Both the position numbers and the translations under genes were made by a program. A stretch of 64,000 bases of DNA from Progne subis subis (taxonomy: Eukaryota > Chordata > Aves > Passeriformes > Hirundinidae): NCBI GenBank assembly GCA_022316685.1, contig JAKJHU010000066.1:2273140-2337139 (forward strand), given 5' to 3'. The notes under the pieces are model-generated. The model had not been told where the DNA came from. It worked only from the letters and a program-made list of their open reading frames with translations, and did not search any database. Positions 1-12,075 of the stretch are shown here, piece after piece (position 1 is the stretch's first letter; the number at the start of each line of letters is the position of its first letter).

Positions 1-2650
1 ATAGCAGTGTTAAGCTTGCTGCAGAGGGCATCTCTTTCATATTTCAGAGGAATGCTGGGCAAGGAGATCTATTCTTGAAGCCCACAATATTAGAATAAGA
101 ATGAAATCATTTTCATAGCCACGCAGTGGAGGAAAAAGCAGTAAAACTCTGCAAACAATAAACGAGGAACACTTTTTTTATGGCATGCAGCAAAACAAAA
201 CCTTGTGTTGAAAATATTTAGAGCAACCTCAGCACTCAGGAATGGAGTTACTGGGGTTGGTTCAACACTGTCAGAGAGCAAAGTGGGTGGAAATGATTAC
301 TGTCCTCCATCCTGGCATGGGCTCCTTCTACCCCTTACTGCATATGAGCATAAACACATGCAGTGGAAATACAGAGCCATGGTTCTCTGCAAAACAGCAG
401 GTTCTTTGTGCTTTTAACATTTTTTTCTACTGTTCTTTTTTGTATGTTTTTCGATTGATGCTAGTGTTGCTAATATTATCAAATTAAACCTGACACATAT
501 ATTTTATGGGCTCAGGTTTCTGTTTTCTACTGCATACTGTAAAAGAAAAGCTTATTAAGCAAGTTCTGTGACCTGTAAAATTAATGAAGTCTCTTTCTGA
601 AAACTTTCAGCGTATGTTTCCACAGGCTGGACATTATCTGTTGTCTTCCATGACCTCTCTGGCACCAAGTCATACTGAGGCTTTTTTCTAAGTCCAGACT
701 AATTAGGACTTTCTCATTACTCAGACACCTATTTTTAAAGAATTCCTTAGGATTTGATATCTTCAGAACTTCAACTTCTTTGATGAATTTTGTTTAAATC
801 AATCACAAATATTTAAAACAAAAAAACACCCCACCCCAGAATGTCTAAAGCAGGTATGGACAGCAAACAGCCGATCAATTAATCAATGTGATTGCTTCAG
901 ATTTTTTTTTTTTTTTTTTTTTTGACAGAACCAGATTTTGGGTTTTTTTCTACAAAAAACCAAATTAATTTGACTCGGCCTTAGCTGCCTGTGCCTAAAC
1001 ACTTCTTTGGAAACTGTCGTCTGGGGGAGTATTCTGGATAACATTTAAATGTTGTTTCCAACTCAAAATATAATGGTTTTGCTCTAGGATGAATGAACAT
1101 GCAGGGGGAGAAGGTATCCTGAAATAAATACCCCCAAAAAACACAAGCAACAGATCATATACATAACAGATGTACCTATAAGAAACTACTAAGAAATGAT
1201 GCAATGTCTAATGTTTTCTGAGCCCTGGGCCCTAATTTTACCACAAGGAGTGTTTACTTCCACTTGTTAAAGCATAGCTCGTTTTGGATTGGATTCACAA
1301 ATATCAGCTGAAAATGCTGCACAAAATCTACATTTGGTTCTTTCAAACTATGCATAATCCAACCCCAGGAAATCTAAAAATCAAAGAATTGCAAATTGCG
1401 GTGTCTAATGGAACAGCCCTTGATTCAGATTGCACCTGTACATGCAAAAAGGCGGATTGGAAAAACAGCCTTCTTTTCATGGTATTTTTTTTTTTTTTCA
1501 TTAAAAATAATCTGTGTAATTAATTAACAATGCATTTGTGAATGATTAAGTGCAGAGAAAAGCTGTTGAGAAAGGATTTTAAAAGCTGTGCTACTACTGT
1601 AAATCACTGCAGTGTAAGACTTACTTCTACACAGATAATATATCCCCAAATGCCTTTGAAATTCTGCAATAAGTGAGAGGAATAGAAAATGAAGGGTTAG
1701 AGATACTGTAAGCAAGCTGCTTCTTAACGTCTCTATCAAGGCAATACATTTTACCTCAGTGTGTTAAAAATGCAAACAGAATCTTTAACTCCTAAGATCA
1801 ATTGCAAGCACAGAGAAACTCTGGGTTTAGGAAAAGCATTCTGTCTTGTCAAACTCACCTTATCATCATGGAAGAATAAACAGCATAATTATTCTCACCT
1901 TTTTGTTTGTTTTCTAATTGGATCATTTATTACTTTCAGGGAAATTCAAGTCCACATCAGATTTATAACATGAGGATTCTGAAATATTGCTTTGGTTACA
2001 GAAATGTCAAAGCTGGCAGGTAAGCTGTCTTGTTGCCTCAGGAGTCTTTTGCATGAGCAAAAATTATGGAAAAGGCCTTTAGAATTAAATAAGTTCAAAA
2101 TTTTGTTTCGGTGTTATGCGTGGTTGAAAACTCTGTTCTTTTACCGATATTTGAGGTCCATTTATCAGCCTATGGTTTACAACATTGCTGTGTCTGAATC
2201 AAACACACAAAGGATGGGATTGTAATTGTTCTGTTTTGCAGAATGTATTCTACTTCTAGGTTGGCTACAACAGGATTTGGGTGACCCTTAACACAATTTT
2301 TCTGGTTAGTTACCAAATATCTACAAATGTGAACCATGACTGATCTTGAAATGGCTGCCCTGTATTCCTTGTAAACGCTGAAGTTCTCAAACTGTTTCTT
2401 ATTTAACTCTGAATGAAGTTTGTGTTCTCTGCTGCTCAGCAACACAAGTTTCTGCTGTGTCTTTCACTAAAGAATGCATGGCAAGGCCTGGAACACCATC
2501 ATCTCAAACATGTACCATAGAGAATCTGGTTTAGTTCTTCATCTCCTAATTCCATGAAGTTTACTCATGGGTTCATCAGATCATTTTGTGTGTCAGTCCT
2601 AACAGAGAGCACTGTTAGCACTACTTCTATAGCTGAATAATTTCTTCAGC
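1..2650. other. Unique AT-rich non-coding stretch
   Basis: I recognise no gene or transposon here. The open frames are short and have no recognisable domain. The stretch holds a 22-base T run at 902-923 and a shorter one near 1485-1498. On the minus strand at 1625-1663 there is a 39-base segment with near-consensus splice sites, described under findings. It reads as ordinary intergenic or intronic bird DNA. Confidence 0.6.
902..923 (+). repeat. Poly(T) tract
   Basis: An uninterrupted run of 22 T. No retrocopy is visible on the minus strand next to it, so it is probably a simple mononucleotide repeat. Confidence 0.9.
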
Positions 2651-2652
2651 TG

Positions 2653-2803
2653 TAGAATCAGAAAATCACAGAAATATGGGATGGTTTGGGTTAGAAGAGA
2701 CCTTAGAGATCATCTGGTTCCAATCCTCTGCCATGGGCAGGGGCAGCTTCCACTAGACCAGTTTGCTCAAACCCCCTCCCAGCCTGGCCATGCATATCCT
2801 GCC
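2653..2803 (-). mobile_element. CR1 LINE, 3' end fragment
   Basis: On the plus strand this starts with the CR1 tail motif (AGAATCA, AAATCACAG), then TGGTTTGGGTTAGAAGAGACC, then text matching the usual CR1 3' untranslated region: a fragment about a small amount of grey 'CCATGGGCAGGG' and 'CTTCCACTAGACCAG'. That order is the reverse complement of CR1, so the copy lies on the minus strand with its 3' tail at the left. It is cut off at the 5' side near 2800, as most CR1 copies are through incomplete reverse transcription. No coding sequence remains. Confidence 0.88.
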
Positions 2804-2911
2804 AATTAGGCATTTAGTGTGTTAAAGGGACTGATTTTCTTTGTTCAGCAAAAAATCTCAGACAACAAGGAGCTCAAGGCATTTAATCTAAATCTCACTT
2901 GAAGTCACTGG

Positions 2912-2980
2912 AAAAAAAAAAACCAACCAAAAAAACAAAAACAAAACAAAACAAAACAAAACAACACCCCAACAAAAACA
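2912..2980 (+). repeat. A-rich / (CAAAA)n simple repeat
   Basis: Adenine-rich tract with several consecutive CAAAA units between about 2936 and 2964. The open frame of phenylalanine and valine on the opposite strand is a by-product of this repeat. Confidence 0.85.
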
Positions 2981-3268
2981 GGTTTGAAATCAGCCTCCAG
3001 CCTAATAAGCTGCCATGACACAAAGAAAATTCTGGCCACAACTGATGACGTGAGAATCTCCCATCAGCACAAAGTGGTGGTGCATGGAAGAGGCTTTCTG
3101 TCTGATAAGCTTTATCTCTACCCACGACAGGAAGAAGCAGTTGAGGGGGGGTGAGACTGTGTGTGCACATGAACACTGTGCTGGTCCCCCTGGGTACCCT
3201 TTAAAACCAGCAAAAGGAAATGGGTGTTTTTAGGATTTGGTTCATCTAACTTCATTTAGAGGCTCAAT

Positions 3269-3340
3269 TAAAAAAAAACAAACAAACAAAAAAAAACCCC
3301 AAAAAAACCAAAAAAAACCCCAAACCAAAAAACACCAACA
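3269..3340 (+). repeat. A-rich simple repeat with CAAA and CCCC interruptions
   Basis: A run of A, then (CAAA)n, then A runs separated by CCCC or CC. It is low-complexity sequence with no coding meaning. Confidence 0.8.
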
Positions 3341-6300
3341 CTGACTAAGCTGTAGGAGAGCTCATTTGTCTTAGTCTACACTAGAAAAATAATTTGGAAG
3401 TAGGAACTCATAGAGGGGATGGCCAGAACACTCAGGCAGTTCATATTCCCATGAACACTCAAATATTCCCTAAAACAGAGATACATAGCAGGGGCCTGCA
3501 AAAATTGCAGGGGAATAGGGGAGAATAGAAATGAAAATAAAGAAGAAAGATTCTGATCCTTTTTCAGAAAACATTAATTTAGGGGTTTTGTTAAGAGTGA
3601 TGCTTTAAAACTCCTGATAAATCAGCAAGATTAAAACTTTATCTTCCTTTCTTCATTCATATATATGCAGTTCCTAAAGACTGTGAAGTTTTATGAGATA
3701 ACAAGCAAAGGAACCAAAACAGAAAGTAACTATTCATGTATATACCTCTCCTTAAAGTCTTTATTAAGATAACATTTTTAATATGGTGAAGGAAAATGTA
3801 ATCCAGTCCTTACATATACGATTATTGAATTTTGTAATTTTCTTTTTTATCAAGACAAGACCAAATACTGCTCAAAAGTTGTTCAAACTCAGTTTCTAGT
3901 GAGAAGAGTAAAACATAAAAAATTTCAGTTTCACTGAACTTAAGTAAAAACTTTTAGTTCTTCCTAGTGACTTTTTTCAGAAATTATTAATTATTCAGCA
4001 AAAATGAGTTATTATTCTGCATATTTGGTATAAAAATATTTCTGTGGAATAATGTGAAAATATTTCTGAGACAAAATATCTCATCAGTCAAGGTATACAT
4101 GACCATCTTTAATTAAGACATTAATTGCTATTAAGCATTAGGAATTGGGATGTTATCAGTGTGTTTCTCTTAAGATAGGCCCATGTTAAACCTTCAAAAA
4201 TAGAAAATAAAATTAAAAAAACCCTAAATAACTGTAGAAAAATAAGTTGTGGAAAATATGTGAACAGCAAGAAAACAAATTACAGATTAGCCACAGGGGG
4301 TTTTTGAGGGAATTATAACAAAAACAGAGAGTTTGTCATATATTTCCATAGATAGTACGAAAAGCTAAGATGATCAGAGCAATCACAGATAAAGACATGG
4401 GATAGCATGGCAAAAGTCAGTAATTTCACGTGCTAAGGTAAAATGCTGCAATGATTTCTGTAAATATGCAAATAATTTTTAAACTAAGCATGACGGCAGA
4501 ACTCCTCTGCCCCTGAGTATCTGAACAATACTGCAGGAGAGGGAGAAATTAATTCTAAAGTCCTGAACCTCTGTTGCTGCAAACACAAATATGTACAACA
4601 GTAAATAGACATAAAAAAATTGGGTCTTTAAATACCAAGTTTTTTTGTGTTTATGTATTTATGCTTTTATTTTGACAGATCAAGGCCAAAGCTTTTTGTC
4701 ATGGTCAGGAATCAGCATCTAGAACATAGCTTACTGCTGATGAGATTCATTAGGGGTTTATGTCACATTTAGATCCATGATAAGAAATCCCACTAAATGT
4801 AAAGGTTGATTCTTTGCCTTAGCTTTTATTCAATTACTTGTCTAAATGACAAGCAAGAACCCTGAGCCCAGGTGGGACCTGCTGCAGTTCAGTTATTAAA
4901 GCCAAAGATTAGTAGTCATATCACCTTGAGTTTAATCCTCTTTTTTTTTTTTTTCCTGGTCCACAGTAACCTTGGGCAAAATGGATTCTTTTTTCTTTTA
5001 TTCACCTGCGAAACAACAGGTTGTAATAATTTTGAGCTGCCTCTCAGTTGCTCCCTTATAATTTTTCTTTTATGCATAATAAGTACATTAAAAATGCTTT
5101 CTGATGATAACAGCAAAGAACAATAGTACAAAGTACTATCACCATTGTGACCTGAAGAGCTTTGTCTAGCAATTGAACAAACCCTTAATGACAAAGAAAA
5201 CTTGTGGAAGGCTGTTACATCAAATGACTTGATATAAATTAGTGATGCTCAGTGATATCTGCTCTTGGAAACCAGATTATCCCACGTAAGGATGCGATCC
5301 AAATTCTTTTCTTCTCAGGAATTTGAGCTTATGGTGAATCTTTAATATTTTATTGTTTATTTAGGGCAGGGTGTGAAACAGCATGGCCGGGCTGGGCTGG
5401 GACTGCTCCAGCACTGCCCAAAGGGTCGGCTCCCCATGAGTAAAGAGTTGCACTTTGCCAGGGCACCCCACAGTGTGCACATGGAATTTTCTAGAAAGAC
5501 ATGATGACCAATTTATGCTCTGAAATACTAAAATATCAGAGTACAGAATGAAAACAGCGACCAATTTGTGGCCTGTGTCGGGCAGCCACGTTCTTTCCCT
5601 ATGCAAATCAAACCACTCAAAGAGCAAAGGCCCTTCTGGTCCAATTTTACAGGAAGGAAAACAGCTTTTTACCAACATGGGTTGGAAAAATTAAATATTC
5701 AAATTTCATAAAAAAAAAAAAAAAATTGGCACTGGTTTTCACAGAACTTCTTTTAGCCCTTTTAAAAGAATTCATTTAAGTAGATGATTCCTTTTCTTAA
5801 CTTTTTTTCCTGTATAATACATTTTTTGTTTGCTATCTTTTTCCATACATTTCTTTTGTTGTAAACAGAGAGGAAACATTTATTAAACAAAACAGGCTTA
5901 GTCTTAATTCATTTAAGGTCTTGCTCTTTTTCTCATTATTAACTGTGTTAAACAAAATTATTAAAGCATTTTCTTAATGTTTTTAAACTTACCTTAATTT
6001 TTCTCTTTCCCTCCACTAATGGGAAATGCTGTTACTCATTCTCAGTCCATCTGCCTAATAGAAACTAGCTTCTGACAATTAAAGTGCTAGCATGTAAGTT
6101 CTTGAATGACATACCCCTATCTGAAGATTAATTTGTGCAATTCATGACTGATGAGATGCATTATTATCTGCAAACTTATCACCTCTCTTACCCAAGTTCC
6201 AACTCAATCTGATCTTTGTTAAAACTAAATGAGAACAAATGCAGTTCTTGAGAAAAATGGAAAAAGGTGCAAAATGCAGTACATTTTGTTTAAATCATTT

Positions 6301-6978
6301 TTTAGAGACACTGTCTGTGGGTGTTAGTATAGTTATGAATCATTTTATACCCAAACCTGGAACAAAACAAATAAAAAAACAGAAAAGACACTTGTTCTTA
6401 GAGAACAAACAGTCCATCAAAATGTTTCCCAACTTAGCACCAAAAAGGGCAAAAAAGTGGAGCTTCAAAGGATTTGAAACTGCAAAATTATGATTAGGGA
6501 ACATAGAGTCAAGCAAACTCCCACTGACATTTGCACAGGCGTTGTTTTAATTTTAAAGAAAATTCCTGCATTCAATCAAGGAATCCTTTGTGAGTAGTCA
6601 TGAAAGCCTTCCACACCTTATCTTCAAGAGTTTCTTCTAAGAAGACTAAAGGCGGTGGTTTATTTTTGGGGCTTGTGTGAGTGTCTTGCTGGTTTGTGGT
6701 GCGGGGTTGCTCACACAGCACTGACACAAAGGCTGCTCCAAAGTCATCGTCATGACACAACGGCAGATTTGAGCATATCCAGGCAGAGCAATGGAATCAC
6801 CAGCCCAGCCCCAGTTCTCATGATCCGTGGTCAATCTCACAGTCCAAGCAGCACACACATTATTTAGTATTTTTTGCCTCCTGTCCCAGCCCTGTATTTG
6901 GTAGTGGAGGCCTTAACTTGCAACTGGGGACTATTAAGCATGATGGCAGCTGAGAAGTCTGAATATCAATTCCATGTC
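3341..6978. other. Unique AT-rich non-coding stretch
   Basis: There is no recognisable transposon or gene. A 105-codon open frame runs on the minus strand at 5361-5678 and stops just before an AATAAA-like signal (see findings). 6040-6240 is repeat-free and has several ATTA-type sites. The rest is featureless AT-rich sequence with short A or T runs at 4941-4954 and 5710-5724. Confidence 0.55.
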
Positions 6979-7275
6979 TTAGAATTGCAGAATCACATAA
7001 TTGTTCATATTGGAGAATGTCTCTAAGACAGAATCAAACCATTAGTCTACCACTTCCGAGTGTACCATGTCCCTAAGTACCACATTTATCTTGCATTTTT
7101 AATGCCTTCAGGGACTGTGACCCCTACAGTTCCCTGGACAGCTGTTCCAATGTTTGACAATCCTTGTGTCCTCACAAATTTTTCCTAATGTCTAATCTAA
7201 ACCACTGGCACAACTTGAGGCCATTTGCTCTTGTTCTGTCCATCTTCCCTGGACCTTGCAGGGTGGTTATTTCAC
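6979..7275 (-). mobile_element. CR1 LINE, 3' end fragment (older subfamily)
   Basis: The sequence starts with a decayed tail (AGAATTGCAGAATCACA) and continues through pieces typical of the CR1 3' region read backwards: 'CCAATGTTTGACAATCC', 'TTTTCCTAATGTCTAATCTAAACC' and 'CAACTTGAGGCCATTTGCTC'. The order puts it on the minus strand with its tail at 6979. Many mismatches against the common pattern suggest an old insertion. No open frame is kept. Confidence 0.85.
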
Positions 7276-8640
7276 CACTTTTGGCATCTATTTTCCCTCC
7301 CCTCCTTCATCTGCCTGGTTAAATTGCAACCTGTCTGAACCTCTCTGGTTTTTTGGTGTGAGGTGCTGATTTCCAAAGACCCTCTCAGTATTATCACAGT
7401 AAAACCAAATCATTATGCCCAGGAGACACCACGGGTTGAAATCTGGTCTCACATGCCCTGATAAATGCTGACAGAGTCATCCAAAGCAAATGACATGTCA
7501 CATTAGATTTGAGCTTCTCTTACTAAGCACTGTCATAGGATGATATTTTCTTCTGTCAAAAAGCTGTTCTGATTTTGGATAGAGCAAAACCTCCAGTTTC
7601 TGTGGTACAGGCACACTCTCAGGACATATGATTTCTATAGCTCCTCAACCCAACTGTCCTGGCCACAGAAAAAGGCTGGAATAAGCAAAACTTTAAAATA
7701 AATAGCAGAAGGAATCTGAGGACTGCTCAGTGTTGAGGACATAGAGATCACTTGCTGAAAAAATTGAAACCAAACAAAACCCAGGAGCCTTTACATGAGT
7801 TTCAGAGAGCTTTGGGGGAAGACCTCAAGCAGCTCTGATACTTAGTTCTAGTTTAATTCTTACCTCAATGTGAAGAAATCCTCTGTAACATATTAACAGC
7901 ACTGCCAAGGGTTTGTTTTTAAGATCACAGGGGAGTGAAAGGGCTGGGAGAGGAAGAGAAGCCTAAAACTTCTCAAAGGCTCCTGCAATGACTTTTCCTT
8001 CCTGTTCTGTGTATTGATATCTTTTGTTCAGATTAAAACCTCCAGTGTCTGAAAGACACCCACAACTGACACCTATACCACTAGGCTGAAAACCATTTAA
8101 AAATTATGCTGCACTGTGGGGTTTTTTACAGTCACACAGTGATCAGAGTGGAATAGATTTAAGACAAGGTTATTTACATTCAAAAAAAATTTGATCGCTT
8201 GTCTAACAGCAAAACATTGTTATGTCATTAAATGATAAGGACTGTATATGCCACAAGGATATCTGTTCTTTTCATAACACTGAACACATTTCTTATCCTC
8301 CTGACATTACAGTAATTTAACTTTGCAAAGTTATATTCAGATACTGCTAGTTTTAAATGCTCCTGTACATGCTTATACAATTCATATTAGGATATCCATT
8401 CTCAAAATAACTGTCAAACCCTCCTGCTTTAAAGAACACACAGTGTATTACCCTGAAACACTGTATACTGCAGAACCAGACCAAGAAGACTTTTAAAGAA
8501 TCTTAAAACAGTGATGTGGATTATTATTTCCTTGCATGGTAGAATCATCATTTATCAAAATATCATTCAGCAAATTGCATTTCAAAAGAAATCCTTCAAA
8601 GCACAGGACTGAGGGCTTTGTTTGAGAAATGGGGAATTTT
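7276..8640. other. Unique non-coding stretch
   Basis: I see no gene, RNA gene or recognisable transposon. Only short, unconvincing frames occur. The sequence lies between an old CR1 tail and the TTC microsatellite. Confidence 0.6.
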
Positions 8641-8645
8641 CATTC

Positions 8646-8757
8646 TTCTTCTCCTTCTTTTTCTTCTTCTCCTTCTTCTTCTTCTTCTTCTTCTTCTTCT
8701 TCTTCTTCTTCTTCTTCTTCTTCTTCTTCTTCTTCTTCTTCTTCTTCTTCTTCTTCT
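8646..8757 (+). repeat. Long (TTC)n microsatellite
   Basis: An imperfect CTT/TTC lead-in is followed by perfect TTC units from about 8673 to 8756, roughly 28 copies. One strand is all pyrimidine and the other all purine (GAA). Such tracts can form triplex (H-DNA) structures, as known for the GAA repeat of the human frataxin gene. Long poly-Leu and poly-Arg frames here are by-products of the repeat. The purity suggests a young, length-variable locus. Confidence 0.97.
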
Positions 8758-8759
8758 AC

Positions 8760-9682
8760 CATATTTCATATCTAGGGACATGAGTGATGCCCCTGGATAT
8801 CAGAAAAATGAACACTGCATTCAGCCCTGGTTCAGCTTGGTTGAGAGGAAGTACAAGGCTGAATCCTGAAAAGCAGCATTGTGCTCATAATCTGTTCAGT
8901 AACTCTCAGGCTGTGATTCAGCTCCTTTGGGTTTCCCAGTCACTGAGTCACCTTGATCAGGATCCTGATTACTGATGGTTCCCCGTGTAGTCAGTGGGGA
9001 AAGAAAAGCTCTTATGGAGACTCATGGTAGGAAGCCTGAATCATCCTGGATGGTGACATCAGCCAACTGGAATAACCCATGCCCAAGAGGCACATTGCTG
9101 CAGACCACCTCCTGGACATAAAATTCAGGAAGGGAAATTATTTTTTCTACTCCTTCCCTTGCTTAACAAGAAAATATGTTTGTTTTGGAAGGGCAAAACA
9201 GAGAAATAGTTGTCATGTGTTGAGCAAAGTTGGGGGAAGTGAAGCAGATGCACTTCGGAAAGCTCTTTCATGGCAGGAAAGGGAAATGGTTTAAAGATCA
9301 TACAGCAGTACAGTAGGTTTGCTCACCTTTCACTTCAAAGGTTCACTCATCTTCTGTTCCATTTTGGGCAGTGGGATGAGTTTACAGGTTTATGCTATTT
9401 GCTTGGTAGTATTTAAAATAACCTTCCCATACCAGACTATGCTGGCTAACACCAACCATGATCTGCAACTCACTTGCTCTAATACTCTTGGCTAAATTTT
9501 CTTGAGATGTCACAAAGTACAGAAAACTTCTAAAACAGCCTGAGCTGAAGACAAAAAATAAAATAAGTCCACTAATATCAATCCTTTTGTGTTCACAGGA
9601 AAATGCAGGATAGATCAGTGAATATTTGAATAGGACCTTCAAATACCACCTCCATTAACTACAGTGATCAAAATTTGAATGT
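8760..9682. other. Unique non-coding stretch
   Basis: There is no recognisable gene or repeat between the TTC microsatellite and the CR1 reverse-transcriptase piece. Frames of 60 to 86 codons are present on both strands but have no domain I recognise. Confidence 0.55.
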
Positions 9683-10060
9683 TTGGGGATCCTCAGTGGT
9701 GCTCCTCACTGGTGCTCCTCAGGGATCCATCTTGGGCTGGGTGCTGTTTAACACCTCTGTTGGCAGCACAGACAGTGTGATTGAGAACTCAGCAGCTTTG
9801 CTGATGACACCAAACTGTGTGGAGCAGTTGACACACTGGAGGGAAGGGATGTCATCCACAGGGACATGGACAGTCTTGAGAGCTGGGACCATGCAAAGCT
9901 CATGAAGTTTAACAAGGCCAAGTGCAATGTCCTGAGCCTGGGGTGGAGCAATCCCAAAATCAAATACAGGTGGGGATTGAGAGCAGCCCAGAGAAGAAGG
10001 CCAGGTATGTTGGAGAGAAGCTGCCAGGGTTGGGACATGCACCTGAGCTGGGTTAATGAC
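9683..10060 (+). pseudogene. CR1 LINE reverse-transcriptase fragment (ORF2 remnant)
   Basis: This is a dead piece of CR1 ORF2. After a frameshift it shows the reverse-transcriptase palm in order: a PQGSILG-like block (about 9714-9740), a decayed core around GCTGATGACACCAAAC that would encode the FADDTKL active-site block, then 'AVDTLEGRDVIHRD'-like and 'LMKFNKAKCNVLSLG' blocks near 9830-9950. The frame switches at least once. The piece ends near 10060 with degraded sequence and has no 3' tail. A 13-base tandem duplication near 9693-9718 disrupts the frame just before the catalytic core. The element coded the polymerase that copies CR1 RNA at its target; this copy cannot work. Confidence 0.9.
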
Positions 10061-11023
10061 ATTTATGCCAAGACCTAATTTTAAACATTCTTTCATTTTG
10101 AAAAGCTCTAAGATAGTTCTCCATTGCTGATTAGATGATAAGTTAAAGAATCTGGTAGATTCTACTTACCCTTTCCAGACACATCAACTTCATTGGTCAA
10201 TTTAAAGATCCAGGAATTGTCCCAAACAGTCAGGTGGGGAGAAAAAGAAGGAAAACTCTGTGTTCATTGCATGTACAGATGCTGATGAGTAGACAAGACT
10301 TGGCAAATTCCAGTTGTATATGGTTAACTGAAATCAAATTTGCCATCCTCTTCTTTTCCTGTCTAATGACTGTAATGCATTTGGGGAGGAAAGCTAGATA
10401 AACAGATAAAATAGGCATCTTCCATTTCTCTAAATCCTATGTTCTTGGAAGTCATGTTCACAATCACATATCCATGCCATTTCAATGTTATTTTTCCTGT
10501 CAAAATCACGGCCTTCATCACTGTTGACCACAAGCGCAGCAATACCGGGTCGCCTTGTGTTAAATACTGATAATCCATTGAGTTGCCTTTTCACTTCCAG
10601 GGTGCATTCTCTGTTAGGTAAACAAAGCAACACCAAAATGGTTAATAGGAAAATATTTTGCAGAGATCTTGACAAGCAGGAGGTTGTGCATTGGTTAGAA
10701 ATGCTCACAGCAGAATTGAGCTGAGCACGAGTCCCCAGCCATGGTTGAGGAACAGCACATTGGGCTCTGCCAGTGAGCAGTGCCAGGGTACTGGAGTGTG
10801 CGCGGTGAATTGACAAAAACACCCTGGGAAACGCAAAAGAAATAGGCTGGATTCTGCCCCATGAACCACCAGGCCAAATTAATCAGAGACTGCTTGACAA
10901 GTCATGAAAGACAGATTCTGTGACAAGGAGGGAGGGGGAAAAAAAAAAAAAAAATCAGAATCTGTCATTGTGCCAAATCAATCAGAATTTGTAGACTGGA
11001 TCCTGAAACTCACTTGTTAATGT
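10061..11023. other. Unique stretch with a minus-strand open frame
   Basis: No transposon is recognised. A minus-strand frame spans 10430-10822. Its last 60 codons (10430-10618) follow a pyrimidine-rich sequence ending in CTAACAG, which would make a reasonable splice acceptor, but I see no good donor (see findings). A 16-base A run lies near 10939. Confidence 0.45.
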
Positions 11024-11043
11024 TAAAAAATAAAACAAAAACA

Positions 11044-11074
<31 letters not shown>

Positions 11075-11172
11075 CAAAACAAAAACCAAACCAACAACAA
11101 CAACAACAACACCCCCAAAAACCAAACAAAAAAGACAAGAACAAAACAAAACAAAACAAAACAAAACAAAAC
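11024..11172 (+). repeat. Compound (CAAAA)n / (CAA)n repeat
   Basis: Two blocks of CAAAA units flank a short CAA block and a CCCCC interruption. It is about 150 bases with almost no T on the plus strand. The Lys-Gln-Asn-Thr open frame on this strand and the Phe-Val-Leu frame on the other are by-products. Confidence 0.93.
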
Positions 11173-11535
11173 AGGGATAAAAATCTGGACTCTGCCAGTA
11201 TGCAAATTTGCTGGCCAAATGATAAAAATGGGTAAAGAAATCAGAATATAAGTTGTGGCATTCAAATATGGGAATTAAGACTGAAATCTGATGCTCTGAA
11301 AGTCATAAACACGGACATGTTTTAAGGTAAACACAGGGATTATTTTCATGTTTATCAAACACCAAAAGAATGCACTGTAATGAGCTGCTGCTATCAGACC
11401 TACAGCTTCAGGAAGTGGTGCTGATGATAAGAATTTTGATCAGCATGTCTGCATCCAGTGCAAAATAGATATATCCCTCTCCTGGTTTTGCACAAAATCA
11501 TAGAATGCCATAGTTTCATACTGATTTGCTAAATA

Positions 11536-11562
11536 TAAAAAAATAAAATAAAATAAAATAAA
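11536..11562 (+). repeat. (AAAAT)n microsatellite
   Basis: Four to five AAAAT units in a row after a short A run. Confidence 0.85.
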
Positions 11563-12051
11563 TGTTTGTAATTATGTTTCCTGAAAAAAAAAAGTTGGAA
11601 TATCTATCACTGAGAAGACAGAAATTGTAGCATTTCAGATTAAATTTTCAGAATTAACTCCATCTCAAATTTGTTTCCCTTTTACCACTCATTTTGTCAG
11701 TTCATACAACAAAAAAAATATGAACAGCAACACCTTTTATGAATTTCTGTCACACGTCCTACTCAAACTACTGCCATCCTAAACTATCTCAGACTATGAG
11801 AAAAACAGAAATTTTTAAGATGCAGTTGTTGTGTTTCTCCTAAACTAGATGCAAGTGCTGAGTTCAGGCATATATGACTTTAGACTTAGTAGTCTGGTCT
11901 CCTTTAATCTTGATTTCTTCTGTGGATCTCATTGAGACTTTGGGAAAATTGTTTCAGCACTTACAGTCTTCTAGCTGCTTAGATGTGGAAAGATGTAGGA
12001 TAAAGTGAGATTAGGTTAATAAAAGAATTACTGGGAAATGGAAATAAAATT

Positions 12052-12075
12052 TATAAATAAATAAATAAATAAATA
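12052..12075 (+). repeat. (AAAT)n microsatellite
   Basis: About six AAAT units in a row. Confidence 0.85.

Noticed and set aside
8596..8869. Poly-Leu and poly-Arg open frames
   Set aside because: They are the two strands of the (TTC)n microsatellite, with no start context or domain.
9719..10096. 104- to 125-codon minus-strand frames
   Set aside because: They are antisense shadows of the CR1 reverse-transcriptase remnant on the plus strand.
11014..11265. Lys-Gln-Asn-Thr and Phe-Val-Leu open frames
   Set aside because: They come from the (CAAAA)n/(CAA)n repeat. The same applies to 58858-59305.
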